Shown: one piece after another, positions 37,701-44,300 of the stretch | How the letters are laid out: every line of letters begins with the position of its first letter | Position numbering within the stretch: the first letter of the stretch is position 1 | Assembly: GCA_038380435.1 (NCBI GenBank) | Contig: JAWZYU010000017.1 | Span: 18,351,283-18,415,282, forward strand | Length of the DNA stretch: 64,000 bases | Direction of reading: 5' to 3' | Source: Ryuthela nishihirai | Taxonomy: Eukaryota > Arthropoda > Arachnida > Araneae > Heptathelidae | Position numbers and translations under genes: made by a program | Notes under the pieces: model-generated | Seen by the model: only the letters and a program-made list of their open reading frames with translations | Told to the model about the DNA's origin: nothing | Databases searched by the model: none

Positions 37701-40700
37701 ATGGAACAATACTCTTAGTCTAATGGTGAAGTCTATGAATGTCGATGTTCCTGTGAGTTGGTATAGGCACATGGATGTGATTTATATGGGACTGGTAATG
37801 TTGCTAATGATATTCTGTAAATTTATATTAGTTACAAGTTACTGTAACGACTTTACAAGAACATTTATTCTTTGCAACAATTTATTCCAGATCATTATTA
37901 ATAAGGCTTATTGATTAGATTATTTAGTCTTACCTTTTTAAGTGCAGAATGGAAATACCTTGTTCAGGAATTTGCACTGTTGGACTAGATGTCTGTTTGG
38001 ATTTCATTTCAGTGTTTTTTTTTAAGTGTGGAACAGAGTGACATCATATCATTGTGACATCATATCAGAATAATCCAATTGGAGATAACTAGTCTGAACA
38101 GTAGAAATACTTGTACAAGATATTCAGTTCGCAGACATTTTTATAATTTGTATAAGCTTTACCAAATCATCAAGGTATATACCCTTACCATTTCAAAGTA
38201 TGGAGAAAATTTCATTGCATTCACAGTTGGGACATGAACCTGAGAATATTGGATCACAAGTCTGGTATGTTACTGACAACCTCCATCCCTGAGAGCTGGT
38301 TTCACTCTATAGTATACTGGCCCAACCTGTTTAGGAAAAGTGTGTGAGCTGCCATGATTATGCATCAGCTATATATCTACAGTATCTGATTGGTTCATAC
38401 TTTTGGAGAAACACCATTCTTTTCACTTTCAATAAGATCAGTAATGAATTAGCATATATAGCTATAGAATTTTAATACTGACAGACTACCCTTTTTTTTT
38501 TACAAGGTGTTCATTCTCAATCAGCAAGAGTGTTGCTCTTAATGGCATTACCTGGTCATTTGATTTTTGCTTACATCATAAGGTTATTAAAAGCTGGAAA
38601 CACTTCCCTGACTCCTGTGTTCCTGGTGATATATCTATCTGCAGCCTTAATTCAGGTAAGCTAATTATCCCAAATTTATTTAATACAGCAGTGTAAAAGT
38701 CCTGAATTTTTTTTTTTTTTTTTGCAAATATCATTACAGTTGAATCATGATGAATCATCATGATTTCTAAAGATCCTGTTACTTTATTGTGTAGGTCTAG
38801 CAAGTTTGGTGAAAACAGTATTTACTATATAAGGCATAGCAATCAATAATTTACCAAAACTTTTAAATCACTTATTGCTCCGAAATTTTTAAAAATATTT
38901 GCTGAAAACTGGTAATGAACATTTAGTGTACAGTTCTCACTTCAGAGAGATGTACATGTTAGTAGAGCTATTAAACTGCAAAAATGTATGGTATATTTAG
39001 AAGTTGAGGGTTGTTTTATCTCTTAGCAGCATGGCTAAATGGCCAGGTCACAAGGACCCTGAAGGTTGGGGGAGGGGACCAATTGGAACAGCTGTTGGGA
39101 GACAGATGGTAATCTCCCTTAAAGGACATCCAGCATGTTCTTTAATGTGCACAGTGTATGGCTCTCCCACACATGAGGCCACAGCTTAACATCCCATCTG
39201 ACAGACAGTGGCCTTTCCAAGCCCATTGGTGTCTCCTACTGACCTTGGGTAGGGAGTTTTGTTGAGATAAATCTCGATGCTGGCCAAGGCCAGACTCTAA
39301 CCTGGGAACTGCAGATTATGAACTTGGGGTGGTACTGAATGAGAAACCACTGCCCCCTTAGAAGGTAAAGCATAAGCAACCTACTGTAGTAAACCAAGTT
39401 CATAACTAAAGAATTTTAGAGACAACAGTAGAAAATTCTCTGACTATAGATTCTACCCTTCAGTGGGCTTGAAATAGGCATAACACTTCTGCAAGGTATA
39501 AAGCAATTTTCCCTCAACACTTGCAAGGCCAACTTGGGGGGGGGGGGGGGGGGCTACTTGAATGTCATGATTGTATGCACAATCGTGACACTCAAGTAGT
39601 TGTCATTATTGCAGATGAAATCTCCATTAGTCTCTCAAACTCTTGCACAAGACCAGCAACACCCAAAGACAGTGTTGTTTTTTTTATGTGTTTTTACTCA
39701 TTATGTATTTTCCATGTTGGTGTCAGTTACCTATATATAGTCAGTCATTCTTTATATCATATTCATTGGTTTATATTTTGGCATTATCTTCACTATTAAA
39801 GCCCAAAAAATATTTCCTCTATACTTAGTATTAGCAGAATACTTAACAGCAAAAATAGTAGCCTAAATATAAACCAATGGATTGCTGTGAATGTAAAGAA
39901 TGACAAAAGTAACTAGTAGTTACTGGCATGTAACATCATAATGCATGATAACTTTTAAAAAAAATGCGATTGTCAAAAAAAAAAAACTGTAGTTAGGTTG
40001 CCTCTGTGTGCTGCTGGTGTTTATGCATAAGCCTGGGAGAGCTGTGATTGGTGGAGACTTCAAAAAGCAAAATAAAAGACTTTGCTCAGAAAATAAAACA
40101 CTGAAAGTTCTCTGTCATTGAACAATAAAATTAAATATTTATCCTTCAAACAACTTACATATATTAAAAATTTTCAGAAGCAAACTCTGCTTTTTTGAGC
40201 AAGGACAATGCTTGATCTTCAGTGTAGTGGCACTATGTGAAGATGGAGCACTGTCCTTGCTATGAAAAGCTTCTGAATTTCTTCCTGAAAACTTTTTAAT
40301 ATGAAAATTGTTTTGAGGATAAACTTTAAAATTTTAGTGCTCAAGGACAGAGAACTTTGCAGATGAAGTTTCCATCATTAAAATAACAATCTTGCCTTGA
40401 GATTGCTATTTTCACTGACTCCATATATACACAAGATCACCAGGCTATCAAAAGGATTAAATTTTGTCTATAATAGTTCTGTTAAACATTGTTCAGCCAC
40501 CTCACTCTAGATCTGCTTCTTTACCTCAAATCCTTAGAAATGATGTTCCTACCTACTCTAATCTTTAATCTGTAGGTCTGTGTGCAGGGTAACATGACAA
40601 AAATCATTATAGTCTGAACCAAATTTAAGTAGCTCCATTTATAGGGAGATTACCCCTTAACTTTAACATCATTCATTTAATGAAATAACATAATACTCAA

Positions 40701-43700
40701 TGTTGTGCAAACATTTGGAATTGTAAATGTCAAGCCTTCTTGTATCTTGTTTGCAGAATATATGTTTAATCACCATAGCTAACTTAGAAATAACTAAACT
40801 GCAAGCCTGATTTTAGATGCAGTCTAGTTTTTGACACATGAGATTCATAAAAGTTCAGATAGAAATTTTAATTCTCTTGTTTTATAACCATATGTCTTCA
40901 CTATATTGTACACAAGATAAATCAGAATAAGAAACTTACTTGTATACTTTTGCATAATATATATAAATATAATTTATTTAAACCAATTTATGAATTAAAC
41001 ATAAATTACATCTGCTAAAGAACCTTGTTTGTGGATGTACGTAAACAAAATTATAACAAATTAAGTTTCAACATAGCTCAGTTAAATAATTCATCAGGGA
41101 CATAAATAGTATACAACCAATTCAAAATTCCTTTTCTGAAAATTACCAAATTCTTCAGTGTTCTCATTTTATCATTTAGTTGATACTTTAACCTTTTAGT
41201 TGATTAAACAATTTAGAGCCAATGTACATTACACTATTTAAATTTTGTTCTAAATACAGGTCAGTTATGGTGCAACCACCTTTGACATGCAACATGATTT
41301 TTGTTGGCATGCCAATGGTAGGTGAAATGTCTGGATAGTGTCAAAGTCCTAGCAATTAAATATTTATGGATGAATCACTGATAGCAAGATTATGTAGCTA
41401 TAATAAATTTTTAACTTCAATAGTGTGCCAGTATGTTACAAAGATCTTATCAAATAATTGATTACACTGTATCTTAAAAATACATGTATTAAATTTATCA
41501 ACTATTCATTGATTTCCTTTAAACATTTCTCTATATCTTAAAATTTAGTTATGGTTTCAGTTTACTGCTACATCTAAAATAATTATTTTGCTCTCTCAGC
41601 CTTTCATTCTAATGTGGTGGCATAGCAAGTGGAAAGTCATGTGTGAATGAATAATTTTGGTTATGATAAATAAATGTTTTATTTTTTAATTTTACATTGT
41701 ATAATGGTGAAATTTAACTTAGGATTTAAATATAAAGATATTAAACACTTAGTTTTTTGGCTCATGTAATTTATATTGTATCATAAACAGATATGTAACC
41801 TTAGCTGGCATAAATAGCATTTTAGTGATGTTGACACTTAAGCTAGAAAATGTTCTTATTTCTGAAATTTTGGCACATGAACTTGAAGTTTGCCATCCCT
41901 GCTCTAAGTACTAAATTTTTTTTATAATTATCTCATAAAATAAGATGTACTTGGTAAAATGTTGGAAAATGTAAAATTCTAAAAACATTAAAAAAAGTAA
42001 CACCTGAAGTTCCAGAAATATTGGTGTATTTATGTGCTATTTTTTCATCATTGTTCTTACAATAAATTTTTGTAACACATTTAACTTGTTTAATATGATT
42101 TTTCCAGCTCCACCGAGAAGTGCATATTGTAAATAAGCATGATAAAATATTTTCCAGTTTTTCGAATTTAGGAACTTCGAAATGAAGAACTTATTAAATA
42201 GCAAATTTTAATTTTTGAGCTACATGATCTATATGTCTAATTCACTTTTAATTTTTGTCAACATAAACACCCAGATATCTTATTTCTGATATTTCAAGAC
42301 ATGAACAAGAAAATGAATTATTGCAATTTACAGAATATTTAATCACATTCCAAAGTTGATTTAGTTTAAAGTGAAAGATCTATAAAATTTGTCTGATCTA
42401 AATTCAAAACCAGTTTATTTTTCTCTAACCATTTATGTAATAAAATTATGTCTCTAATGGTGTATTTCAACATTTGATCAATATCATCAGTTACATATAA
42501 TAACATAATATAATCTGTAAATGCAATAACATTCCAAAAAATTATATCAAATATGTCATTAGCAAAACAGTTGTACTACCAAGCCCTGAGGCACACCAAA
42601 CTTGACAGGCTGCATATCATATTACGTTTCACCATTTGTCAACTAAGATGCTATCCGTATGTTATAAATTCCTCTTATGCCGCATACACTAGGCCAATAT
42701 TGTAATGTTTCACAAATGAATCTTACATGAAATGTGCTTGACCCTTTGCATGTGTCACAAAACAAGCTGCTGGCCATACATTTTTTTACTTGTTAAAGAA
42801 CTAAAATTTATAGCATTATTGTGAAGTAACCAACAGAGATACGTTAAGAAAGTTAAAGGAAAACAAATATATGGATTTTTTTCCCTAGGTTTTTCTCTTT
42901 CAATATATATTTCACAATGATAACAAGACTGACAAGAAAAAGTTATTGCACACTTTAGCAAAACTATCCAAACCAGAATGAAATTGTCACACAAAAAGAA
43001 CTGTTAACAATAGTAAAAGCAATAGAGCATTTTCATCATTATCTCTATGGCCAGAAATTTTTTACACACACACACTGATCATGCTGCACTCGGGTGGTAT
43101 TTTCCCCAACAGCCAATGTTGAAGAAATTTTAGTGAAAAATTTTTGTTTTTCAATTTACTTTAGTAGAAACTTATTTAATTTCCCAGTTCTGAATTATTT
43201 CATTATTCCAATATAAATTAAATTCTTTAATAATTTAGTGGTTTAATTGATCTCTTCAATCTGAATGGTTTTCACATTTTAACCTAATAGGAAAAAAACT
43301 TGGAATTATGTGCCAATATAAAAAGTGCAATATAAAATAATTTTAATATTAGGTGAATTCGCTAACTGACAGTATTCTAGTGCCCATTTTGAATTTTAAT
43401 TCGTATAATTTCTGCATAGTATAAAAAGATTAGCCTTTAATTTGGTCCATAATACAACCACACAATTTTGTATTTTATTTTCTCTACATATCTTGTTACA
43501 ATGATTTTTTTTTTTGTCTACTTTGTTATATTTTAACCAGTTAGAGGTAGTGCTTAGATTATTGATTTGTAATATCAAGAACATATCACTAATTTTAATC
43601 ATGTTCTTCACAGGTGTTATTGTTGCTGTACATAGCATACTGCATGGTCCAGTGGATGTGGAGGAGGAGGATTGATCCAGACAATTCAGCCATCCCTTAT

Positions 43701-43799
43701 CTTACAGCTCTGGGAGATCTTTTGGGAACATCTCTTCTTGCTCTAGCATTCCTTTTACTTTTCTACATTGGGGATAGAGATTCAGATGTAGGAGATTAA
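4593..43799 (+). CDS. SLC41A: SLC41A-type (MgtE-like) Mg2+ transporter, six C-terminal exons (partial gene)
   Basis: The coding sequence joins 4593-4739, 17222-17369, 21306-21379, 30137-30271, 38507-38655 and 43614-43799. Phases agree at every junction and give about 278 residues before TAA. SLC41A proteins are membrane magnesium transporters/exchangers with two MgtE-like repeats, usually about 500 residues, so roughly the N-terminal half is missing to the left. Seen here are the first-repeat motif [15 protein letters not shown], a helix [18 protein letters not shown], a helix after EQWLPPF, the segment [20 protein letters not shown], the strongly conserved [20 protein letters not shown], helices [17 protein letters not shown] and [20 protein letters not shown], the second-repeat motif [19 protein letters not shown] and the terminal DRDSDVGD. 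The two NPDN/DPDN...GD motifs carry the acidic residues associated with Mg2+ conduction in MgtE. Introns of 3.9-12.5 kb are filled with mobile DNA. Which paralogue (A1/A2/A3) cannot be decided; arthropods generally carry a single-type gene. Confidence 0.95.
4740..7274. other. intron sequence without recognisable gene
   Basis: AT-rich SLC41A intron. The only distinct structure is an imperfect inverted repeat at 6007-6030/6063-6086 (CCTCAATTTGA...CAGTGCAAC against ...GCACACTG...TCAAATTGAGG). The open frame at 6009-6305 on the minus strand overlaps that hairpin and has no protein character I recognise. Confidence 0.5.
7275..7653 (-). mobile_element. SINE-A copy, reverse orientation
   Basis: Reverse complement of the SINE-A body and head. 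The B-box region reads GGTTCAAGTCCCA on the minus strand and the head ends near 7653. A short AGCTATG repeat on both sides may be a decayed target-site duplication. The copy is diverged and has a small insertion near 7550-7560. Confidence 0.85.
8733..11100 (-). mobile_element. RTE-like LINE, 5'-truncated and frameshifted
   Basis: Minus-strand reading from about 11100 downward gives endonuclease C-terminal remains ([18 protein letters not shown], the 'SDH' motif altered to ADH). Next come a linker and reverse transcriptase blocks ([60 protein letters not shown]). The catalytic YADD region is damaged ([13 protein letters not shown]). The C-terminal region ([20 protein letters not shown] ... RMQW) follows. 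The 3' end lies at the left and ends in ...GCTTGAGGAAGGATGAGG. The element is dead through several frameshifts. It carries APE-type endonuclease plus RT; RTE clade is my best guess. Confidence 0.8.
11106..12203 (+). mobile_element. head-to-tail array of five SINE-A segments
   Basis: Successive pieces are a head only (11106-11168), a near full copy (11169-11538), a short B-box fragment (11539-11583), a full copy (11584-11973, with a G13 run at 11828) and a 5'-truncated body (11974-12203). All are in the same orientation and very similar, with A box TGGCTCAGTCGGTAGCGCGC and B box GGTTCGAGTCC intact in the third unit. The units abut without separate target-site duplications, suggesting tandem amplification or template switching. 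Confidence 0.88.
12435..13200 (-). mobile_element. Penelope-like element fragment with GIY-YIG endonuclease remains
   Basis: The minus strand at 13045-13144 reads [20 protein letters not shown] and then [15 protein letters not shown]. This is the GIY...YIG pattern followed by an R-L-EH block, typical of the C-terminal endonuclease of Penelope-like elements. After a frameshift, [18 protein letters not shown] (about 12945-13000) fits the conserved region after the endonuclease. Only the C-terminal domain and probable 3' region survive, and the reverse transcriptase is absent. Confidence 0.65.
13259..13290. repeat. 32-bp perfect palindrome (SINE-B tail motif)
   Basis: The two 16-bp halves (ATTCTGTGGCAAGCAG and CTGCTTGCCACAGAAT) are exact reverse complements. 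Its core CAAGCAGCTGCTTG recurs at 13221-13234, 13963-13976 and 52055-52068, with a variant at 36191-36204, mostly next to SINE-B bodies or tails. Confidence 0.85.
13955..14131 (-). mobile_element. SINE-B (second tRNA-derived SINE family)
   Basis: On the minus strand it starts with a tRNA-like head (GCTTAGCGTGCTTGGCTACT as A-box region; B box GGTTCAAGCCC). It continues through 'gtatgttgttgtctttctgctgaagtcc' and a tail ...CAGATCTCTGTGGCAAGCAG, then CTGCTTGAGGAGATATA. It is distinct in sequence from SINE-A. The copy at 52074-52203 has the better-preserved head. Confidence 0.75.
14482..14620 (+). repeat. dispersed repeat R14, copy 1
   Basis: About 135 bp (from GGAAGCTGTATACCTACTTT to the sequence after GTTAAGTCAAGGAATTT) matches 15586-15720 in direct orientation. 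It includes the shared block TTGGTGGTCCTA and CCACAGCAGTTTTTGACTGCTAA. I do not recognise the family. Confidence 0.7.
15105..15250. repeat. foldback element around a C/G tract
   Basis: Arms CTGATATAGGAGTTATTGTG... and the reverse complement ending ...GATATCCCCTACATCAG pair over at least 34 bp with some mismatches. The centre has CCCC...CTCCAAA opposite TTTGGAGGGGGG, so nearly the whole 146 bp can fold back. MITE-like, no coding capacity. Confidence 0.65.
15586..15720 (+). repeat. dispersed repeat R14, copy 2
   Basis: Direct copy of 14482-14620. Its segment 15598-15624 is also present in reverse complement at 15287-15314 (27 of 28 bases), giving an inverted repeat about 285 bp apart. Confidence 0.7.
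16144..16822 (-). mobile_element. RTE-like LINE, 3' fragment with a 217-codon open frame
   Basis: The minus-strand open frame 16819-16166 encodes the region downstream of the RT core: [100 protein letters not shown]. It is closely related to the copy at 8733-11100 but without its frameshifts, so it is younger. The 3' end reads ...GGCTGCTTGAGGATGATG. It is 5'-truncated within the RT, the usual result of incomplete target-primed reverse transcription. Confidence 0.88.
17222..17369 (+). CDS. SLC41A: SLC41A exon b
   Basis: The acceptor is ...tatctttcag at 17221 and the donor is GTAAGT at 17370. The exon starts with two bases completing a Thr codon and ends after two bases of a Ser codon. It encodes [20 protein letters not shown], which is a membrane helix, then a basic loop [13 protein letters not shown] and [11 protein letters not shown]. 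The 'VLYSGW-PVI' pattern is conserved in SLC41 proteins. Confidence 0.94.
17640..18600. mobile_element. piggyBac-like element, left part
   Basis: Starts TTAA (17640-17643) then CCCTTCCAGGGTCCATCCTG. It aligns with 33204-34140 and contains two diverged internal repeats about 385 bp apart (for example the 'accaaattaa...catttaattc' blocks near 17790 and 18150). The right end is missing; unrelated sequence and Tc1 remains follow. Confidence 0.65.
18735..19276 (+). mobile_element. Tc1-like transposon, 3' part, decayed transposase
   Basis: The plus-strand frame reads [45 protein letters not shown] (18939-18953, second catalytic Asp), [20 protein letters not shown] (third acidic residue, Glu) and PHNLREL, then [20 protein letters not shown]. 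There are stops/frameshifts between the D and E blocks. The right inverted-terminal-repeat sequence (CAGCCAAAATATTAAAACCA on the minus strand) ends near 19276. The N-terminal half is absent. Confidence 0.85.
19602..20804 (-). mobile_element. Tc1-like transposon with both inverted termini, decayed
   Basis: Terminal repeats GGCCACTGAATTAGAAACCTTTAT (19604-) and its near reverse complement at 20778-20800 differ at only a few positions. The minus strand encodes the N-terminal HTH ([20 protein letters not shown] ... [17 protein letters not shown], 20660-20520). Further down are [20 protein letters not shown] and [17 protein letters not shown] (second catalytic Asp, about 19915-19940). Frameshifts separate the pieces, so it is not functional. 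Confidence 0.87.
20930..21240. mobile_element. piggyBac-like fragment
   Basis: The order GAAGCCCAGCTATTTTTTAG, GTGCTCAGCAGAAAA, AACTTTAGAA, AATAGGTCATATAT, AAATTAAACAGCATTTAAT, GATGTAGTAAAAAAAATTCT matches the repeating unit of the elements at 17640 and 33200. Both termini are lost. Confidence 0.5.
21306..21379 (+). CDS. SLC41A: SLC41A exon c (74-nt mini-exon)
   Basis: The acceptor is ...ctttttag at 21305 and the donor is GTAAAT at 21380. The exon completes a Ser codon with one base and encodes [20 protein letters not shown] then QPVIN, leaving one base for the next Gly codon. The RFKGIAV-QPVIN wording is what I associate with arthropod SLC41 rather than the vertebrate TPVIN version. Confidence 0.94.
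22047..23424 (+). mobile_element. mariner-like transposon, decayed, with internal duplication
   Basis: Inverted termini GGGTTGATGCAAAAGTAATG (22049-22068) and its complement at 23402-23422, next to TA dinucleotides. Plus-strand transposase remains are [17 protein letters not shown] (22340-), WVTGDEK (22635-, first catalytic Asp context), RDIIHYELL (22774-) and [20 protein letters not shown] (about 23106-), then [14 protein letters not shown]. Length about 1.38 kb is normal for mariner plus one duplicated 141-bp segment. The terminal sequence resembles the Hsmar1/cecropia group. Stops and frameshifts make it inactive. Confidence 0.9.
22904..23168 (+). repeat. tandem 141-bp duplication inside the mariner transposase
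   Basis: Bases 22904-23027 recur at 23045-23168 with only two differences visible in 124 bp. The duplicated segment includes the LGW--- block before the third acidic position. The junction is 17 bp of non-duplicated sequence (GCCTGATAGAAAATCAT). Confidence 0.9.
24245..24440 (-). mobile_element. pogo/Tigger-like transposon fragment (DNA-binding domain remains)
   Basis: The minus strand reads ...[10 protein letters not shown] then, after a frameshift, [20 protein letters not shown] and [15 protein letters not shown]. The AIG--F-I--STV-TI---KE-IKASV pattern is the helix-turn-helix of pogo/Tigger transposases. The flank at 23985-24100 ('gcaagggttctgttctccaaaaacctc') could belong to the same element but I cannot prove it. 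Confidence 0.55.
24800..25515. repeat. low-complexity C tracts and CCA repeat
   Basis: There is a run of about 20 C at 24830-24848 and a run of about 14 C at 25467-25480 followed by a (CCA)n tract to about 25504. Open frames that cross them (Gly or Pro/His runs) are artefacts of the tract. Confidence 0.8.
25990..27300 (-). mobile_element. Penelope-like element, decayed, with GIY-YIG endonuclease remains
   Basis: The plus strand here is markedly G+T-rich, unlike its surroundings. The minus strand reads [18 protein letters not shown] (about 27090-27150), [20 protein letters not shown] (about 26940-27000), [20 protein letters not shown] and [11 protein letters not shown]...YIGKS (about 26770-26850). 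It continues [20 protein letters not shown] downstream in another frame. The order (connector, then GIY...YIG, then H-rich block) fits the C-terminal half of Penelope-like elements. Boundaries, especially the 3' side (25990-26500), are uncertain. Confidence 0.6.
27301..30136. other. intron sequence without recognisable gene or repeat
   Basis: AT-rich SLC41A intron. Open frames here (for example 28251-28448 minus, 29256-29441 plus) are short, hydrophobic from T-rich codons and without domain features. A C-rich patch at 28038-28049 is low complexity. Confidence 0.5.
30137..30271 (+). CDS. SLC41A: SLC41A exon d (central GVGGNL block)
   Basis: The acceptor is ...ctttttcag at 30136 and the donor is GTAAGT at 30272. 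It encodes [20 protein letters not shown], a near-invariant block of the second MgtE repeat, followed by a polar loop ([19 protein letters not shown]) and FAFFGK. The loop is the variable region between helices. Confidence 0.95.
30272..31892. other. intron sequence without recognisable feature
   Basis: AT-rich SLC41A intron between exon d and a Tc1-like element. Overlapping plus and minus frames at 30630-30870 are Lys/Leu-rich and show no motif. I see nothing else in it. Confidence 0.5.
31893..33098 (-). mobile_element. Tc1-like transposon with inverted termini, decayed
   Basis: The left terminus CGAAGAACCAAAACATGACC and the right terminus (minus strand CGAAGAGCCAAAACATTATG, 33079-33098) are inverted copies. 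The minus strand near the left end encodes the transposase C-terminus ([20 protein letters not shown] ... [20 protein letters not shown], 32096-31890). The remaining coding region up to about 32960 is broken by frameshifts. It is about 1.2 kb. Confidence 0.87.
33200..35412. mobile_element. piggyBac-like non-autonomous element, near full length
   Basis: The left TTAA (33200-33203) is followed by ACAGTGTCCAGGCTGATAAA and the right end is TGGACACTGGAAGGG with TTAA at 35409-35412. It is about 2.2 kb and contains repeated AT-rich units in its left half and a direct duplication at about 34296-34440/34530-34640. No transposase-like frame is present. This copy defines the family to which 1-624, 1198-2346, 8617-13862, 17640-18600 and 20930-21240 belong. 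Confidence 0.7.
34296..34645. repeat. internal direct repeat of the piggyBac-like element
   Basis: Two units share AAATTACATATAACCTAATG...TGTTAAAATATCC...CAACAAC...AGGCCGGCC and, farther on, GATCAGCCAA...AGATCGCTAATT. The offset is about 235 bp. The units have diverged noticeably, so the duplication is old and probably part of the family consensus. Confidence 0.6.
36155..36225 (+). mobile_element. SINE-B tail fragment
   Basis: It reads GAACTGACAGGCCCCTGTCA, GACCTCTGTGGCAAGCTGCT and GCTTGAGGGGATATTTATTATTATTATT. This matches the 3' tail of the SINE-B at 13955 (minus) and the tail at 52031. It ends in a TTA microsatellite; the tRNA head is missing. Confidence 0.6.
36633..36707. repeat. hairpin, 20-bp perfect stem
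   Basis: 36633-36652 (ATAAATGGAGTATAGTGACA) is the exact reverse complement of 36688-36707, with a 35-nt loop. It is probably a small MITE terminus pair. Confidence 0.8.
36717..36786. repeat. hairpin, about 33-bp near-perfect stem with 3-nt loop
   Basis: Arms AGTAACTCCAAATGTCCAGT...GGGCAAGTCAAT and ATTGACTTGCCC...ACATCTGGAGTTAACT pair with two mismatches and one bulge around loop ATA. It starts 9 bp after the preceding hairpin. Confidence 0.8.
38222..38292 (-). mobile_element. degenerate SINE-A head
   Basis: The minus strand reads ...AACATACCAGACTTGTGATC...CTCAGGTTCATGTCCCAACTG, corresponding to the A-to-B-box part of SINE-A with many substitutions. No body follows. Confidence 0.5.
38507..38655 (+). 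CDS. SLC41A: SLC41A exon e
   Basis: The acceptor is a long T-tract ending in ACAAG at 38506, an AAG rather than the commoner CAG/TAG. The donor is GTAAGC at 38656. The junction creates a Ser codon and the exon reads [40 protein letters not shown] and [10 protein letters not shown], two hydrophobic helices separated by a short polar turn. It ends in phase 0. Confidence 0.94.
39027..39360 (-). mobile_element. SINE-A copy, reverse orientation, diverged
   Basis: The body landmarks are in reverse order (GCTAAATGGCCAGGTCACAA, GTTCTTTAATGTGCAC, TGTCTCCTACTGACC) and the head is degraded near 39300-39360. A decayed 61-codon open frame within it is fortuitous. Confidence 0.8.
39535..39599. repeat. G tract followed by a 21-bp hairpin
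   Basis: A run of about 18 G (39536-39553) abuts the hairpin 39554-39574/39579-39599 (CTACTTGAATGTCATGATTG T with two mismatches to its partner; loop ATGC). Confidence 0.75.
39690..39930. repeat. foldback element
   Basis: The left arm (GTCATTCTTTATATCATATT...CATTGGTTTATATTTTGGC, about 39752-39784) pairs with the right arm (GCCTAAATATAAACCAATGG...GTAAAGAATGAC, about 39861-39905). Weaker pairing extends outward. No coding potential. Confidence 0.6.
40050..40385. repeat. large foldback (palindromic) MITE-like element
   Basis: 40199-40230 (AGCAAGGACAATGCTTGATC TTC...GTAGTG) is immediately followed by its imperfect reverse complement 40231-40262. Pairing continues outward: CTGAAAGTTCTCTGTCATTG (left, about 40100) against the complement of CAAGGACAGAGAACTTTGCAG (right, 40342-40362), and GGAGACTTCA against TGAAGTTTCC. 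The whole unit of about 335 bp can fold back on itself. Confidence 0.7.
40660..40880 (-). mobile_element. RTE-like LINE fragment, degraded
   Basis: It aligns with 16460-16680 of the better copy, with matching blocks TATCTTGTTTGCAGAATATA (against TATCTTGTTTACAAAGTGTC), CACCATAGCTAACTTAGAAA and TGATTTTAGATGCAGTCTAG. It corresponds to the [17 protein letters not shown] region of the protein. Confidence 0.55.
41260..41899. mobile_element. possible hAT-like element; right end recognisable
   Basis: The sequence at 41880-41899 reads, on the minus strand, CTTAGAGCAGGGATGGCAAA CTTC, the CAGGG-TGGCAAACTT end common among hAT elements. A plausible left end near 41260 was not confirmed. Confidence 0.4.
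42150..42612 (-). mobile_element. Jockey/CR1-like LINE reverse transcriptase fragment, decayed
   Basis: The minus strand reads [14 protein letters not shown] (42610-, RT block with the GVPQG motif), [20 protein letters not shown] (damaged YADD region), [23 protein letters not shown] and, after a frameshift, [14 protein letters not shown] then [13 protein letters not shown]. This order is that of I/Jockey/CR1 non-LTR reverse transcriptases. It is unrelated to the RTE-like copies in the window. Confidence 0.75.
43614..43799 (+). CDS. SLC41A: SLC41A terminal exon with stop codon
   Basis: The acceptor is ...gttcttcacag at 43613. The 61 codons begin [20 protein letters not shown] and continue [20 protein letters not shown], then a last helix [21 protein letters not shown] and TAA at 43797. 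The initial GTG is an internal Val codon, not a start. The DRD-DVGD ending is the normal C-terminus of SLC41A proteins, so this is the true end of the gene. Confidence 0.96.
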   Translation: MLLLLYIAYCMVQWMWRRRIDPDNSAIPYLTALGDLLGTSLLALAFLLLFYIGDRDSDVGD

Positions 43800-44300
43800 A
43801 AGGATTAAAGTGGTAGTAAGTTTGGTCAGGTGCTTTTCCCACTGTGGCCTTGTGTGTAGCTAGTCTGTAGCCACAGCTGCAGTCCACTTCAACCTGTCCA
43901 CCATCTCTGCATTGTTGTTACTGAATACCTCAGTGCTCATTTGTAAATTAAAAACATCAGCATTGTTTTTTTATTTATTTGTAGCATTGAATCACCTGTG
44001 AACAGGGTATTATTTTAGTAAAAATCGGATTTAAGAAAATGCCTGTGATCTTATTGCCATGACTAAATATGGGTTGATTCATTTGATAGGGAAAAATTAC
44101 TGATGTATATAATTATTACACAAAATCTTGAGATATAAGTTATTGTTGACATATATGTTAAGTCTGTATAAATGTGAAATAAACTTAATCTGTAAAGAAA
44201 AAGTTTTAAAAATTTCTTGAGGTTCCTGTATGTAGAAGCATAACTGTATAGAGAAATGTTTTCCCAACTTGCTCTTAATTGCCACAGTCAGTGTTGCATA
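43800..44300 (+). other. SLC41A 3' UTR with first polyadenylation signal
   Basis: Sequence after the stop codon has no repeat homology to the TE families seen elsewhere in the window. The first canonical AATAAA is at 44178-44183, about 380 bases past the stop, followed by T/G-containing sequence. Further AATAAA matches downstream (for example 47229) mean a longer UTR is possible. The exact cleavage site is not determinable from sequence alone. Confidence 0.55.

Noticed and set aside
38040..38070. CRISPR-like or tandem repeat (TGACATCATATCA twice)
   Set aside because: Only two short copies 16 bp apart. No CRISPR features are expected or seen in this eukaryotic DNA.
43614..43799. Short protein starting at GTG
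   Set aside because: It is the terminal SLC41A exon read from its first Val codon, preceded by a CAG acceptor.
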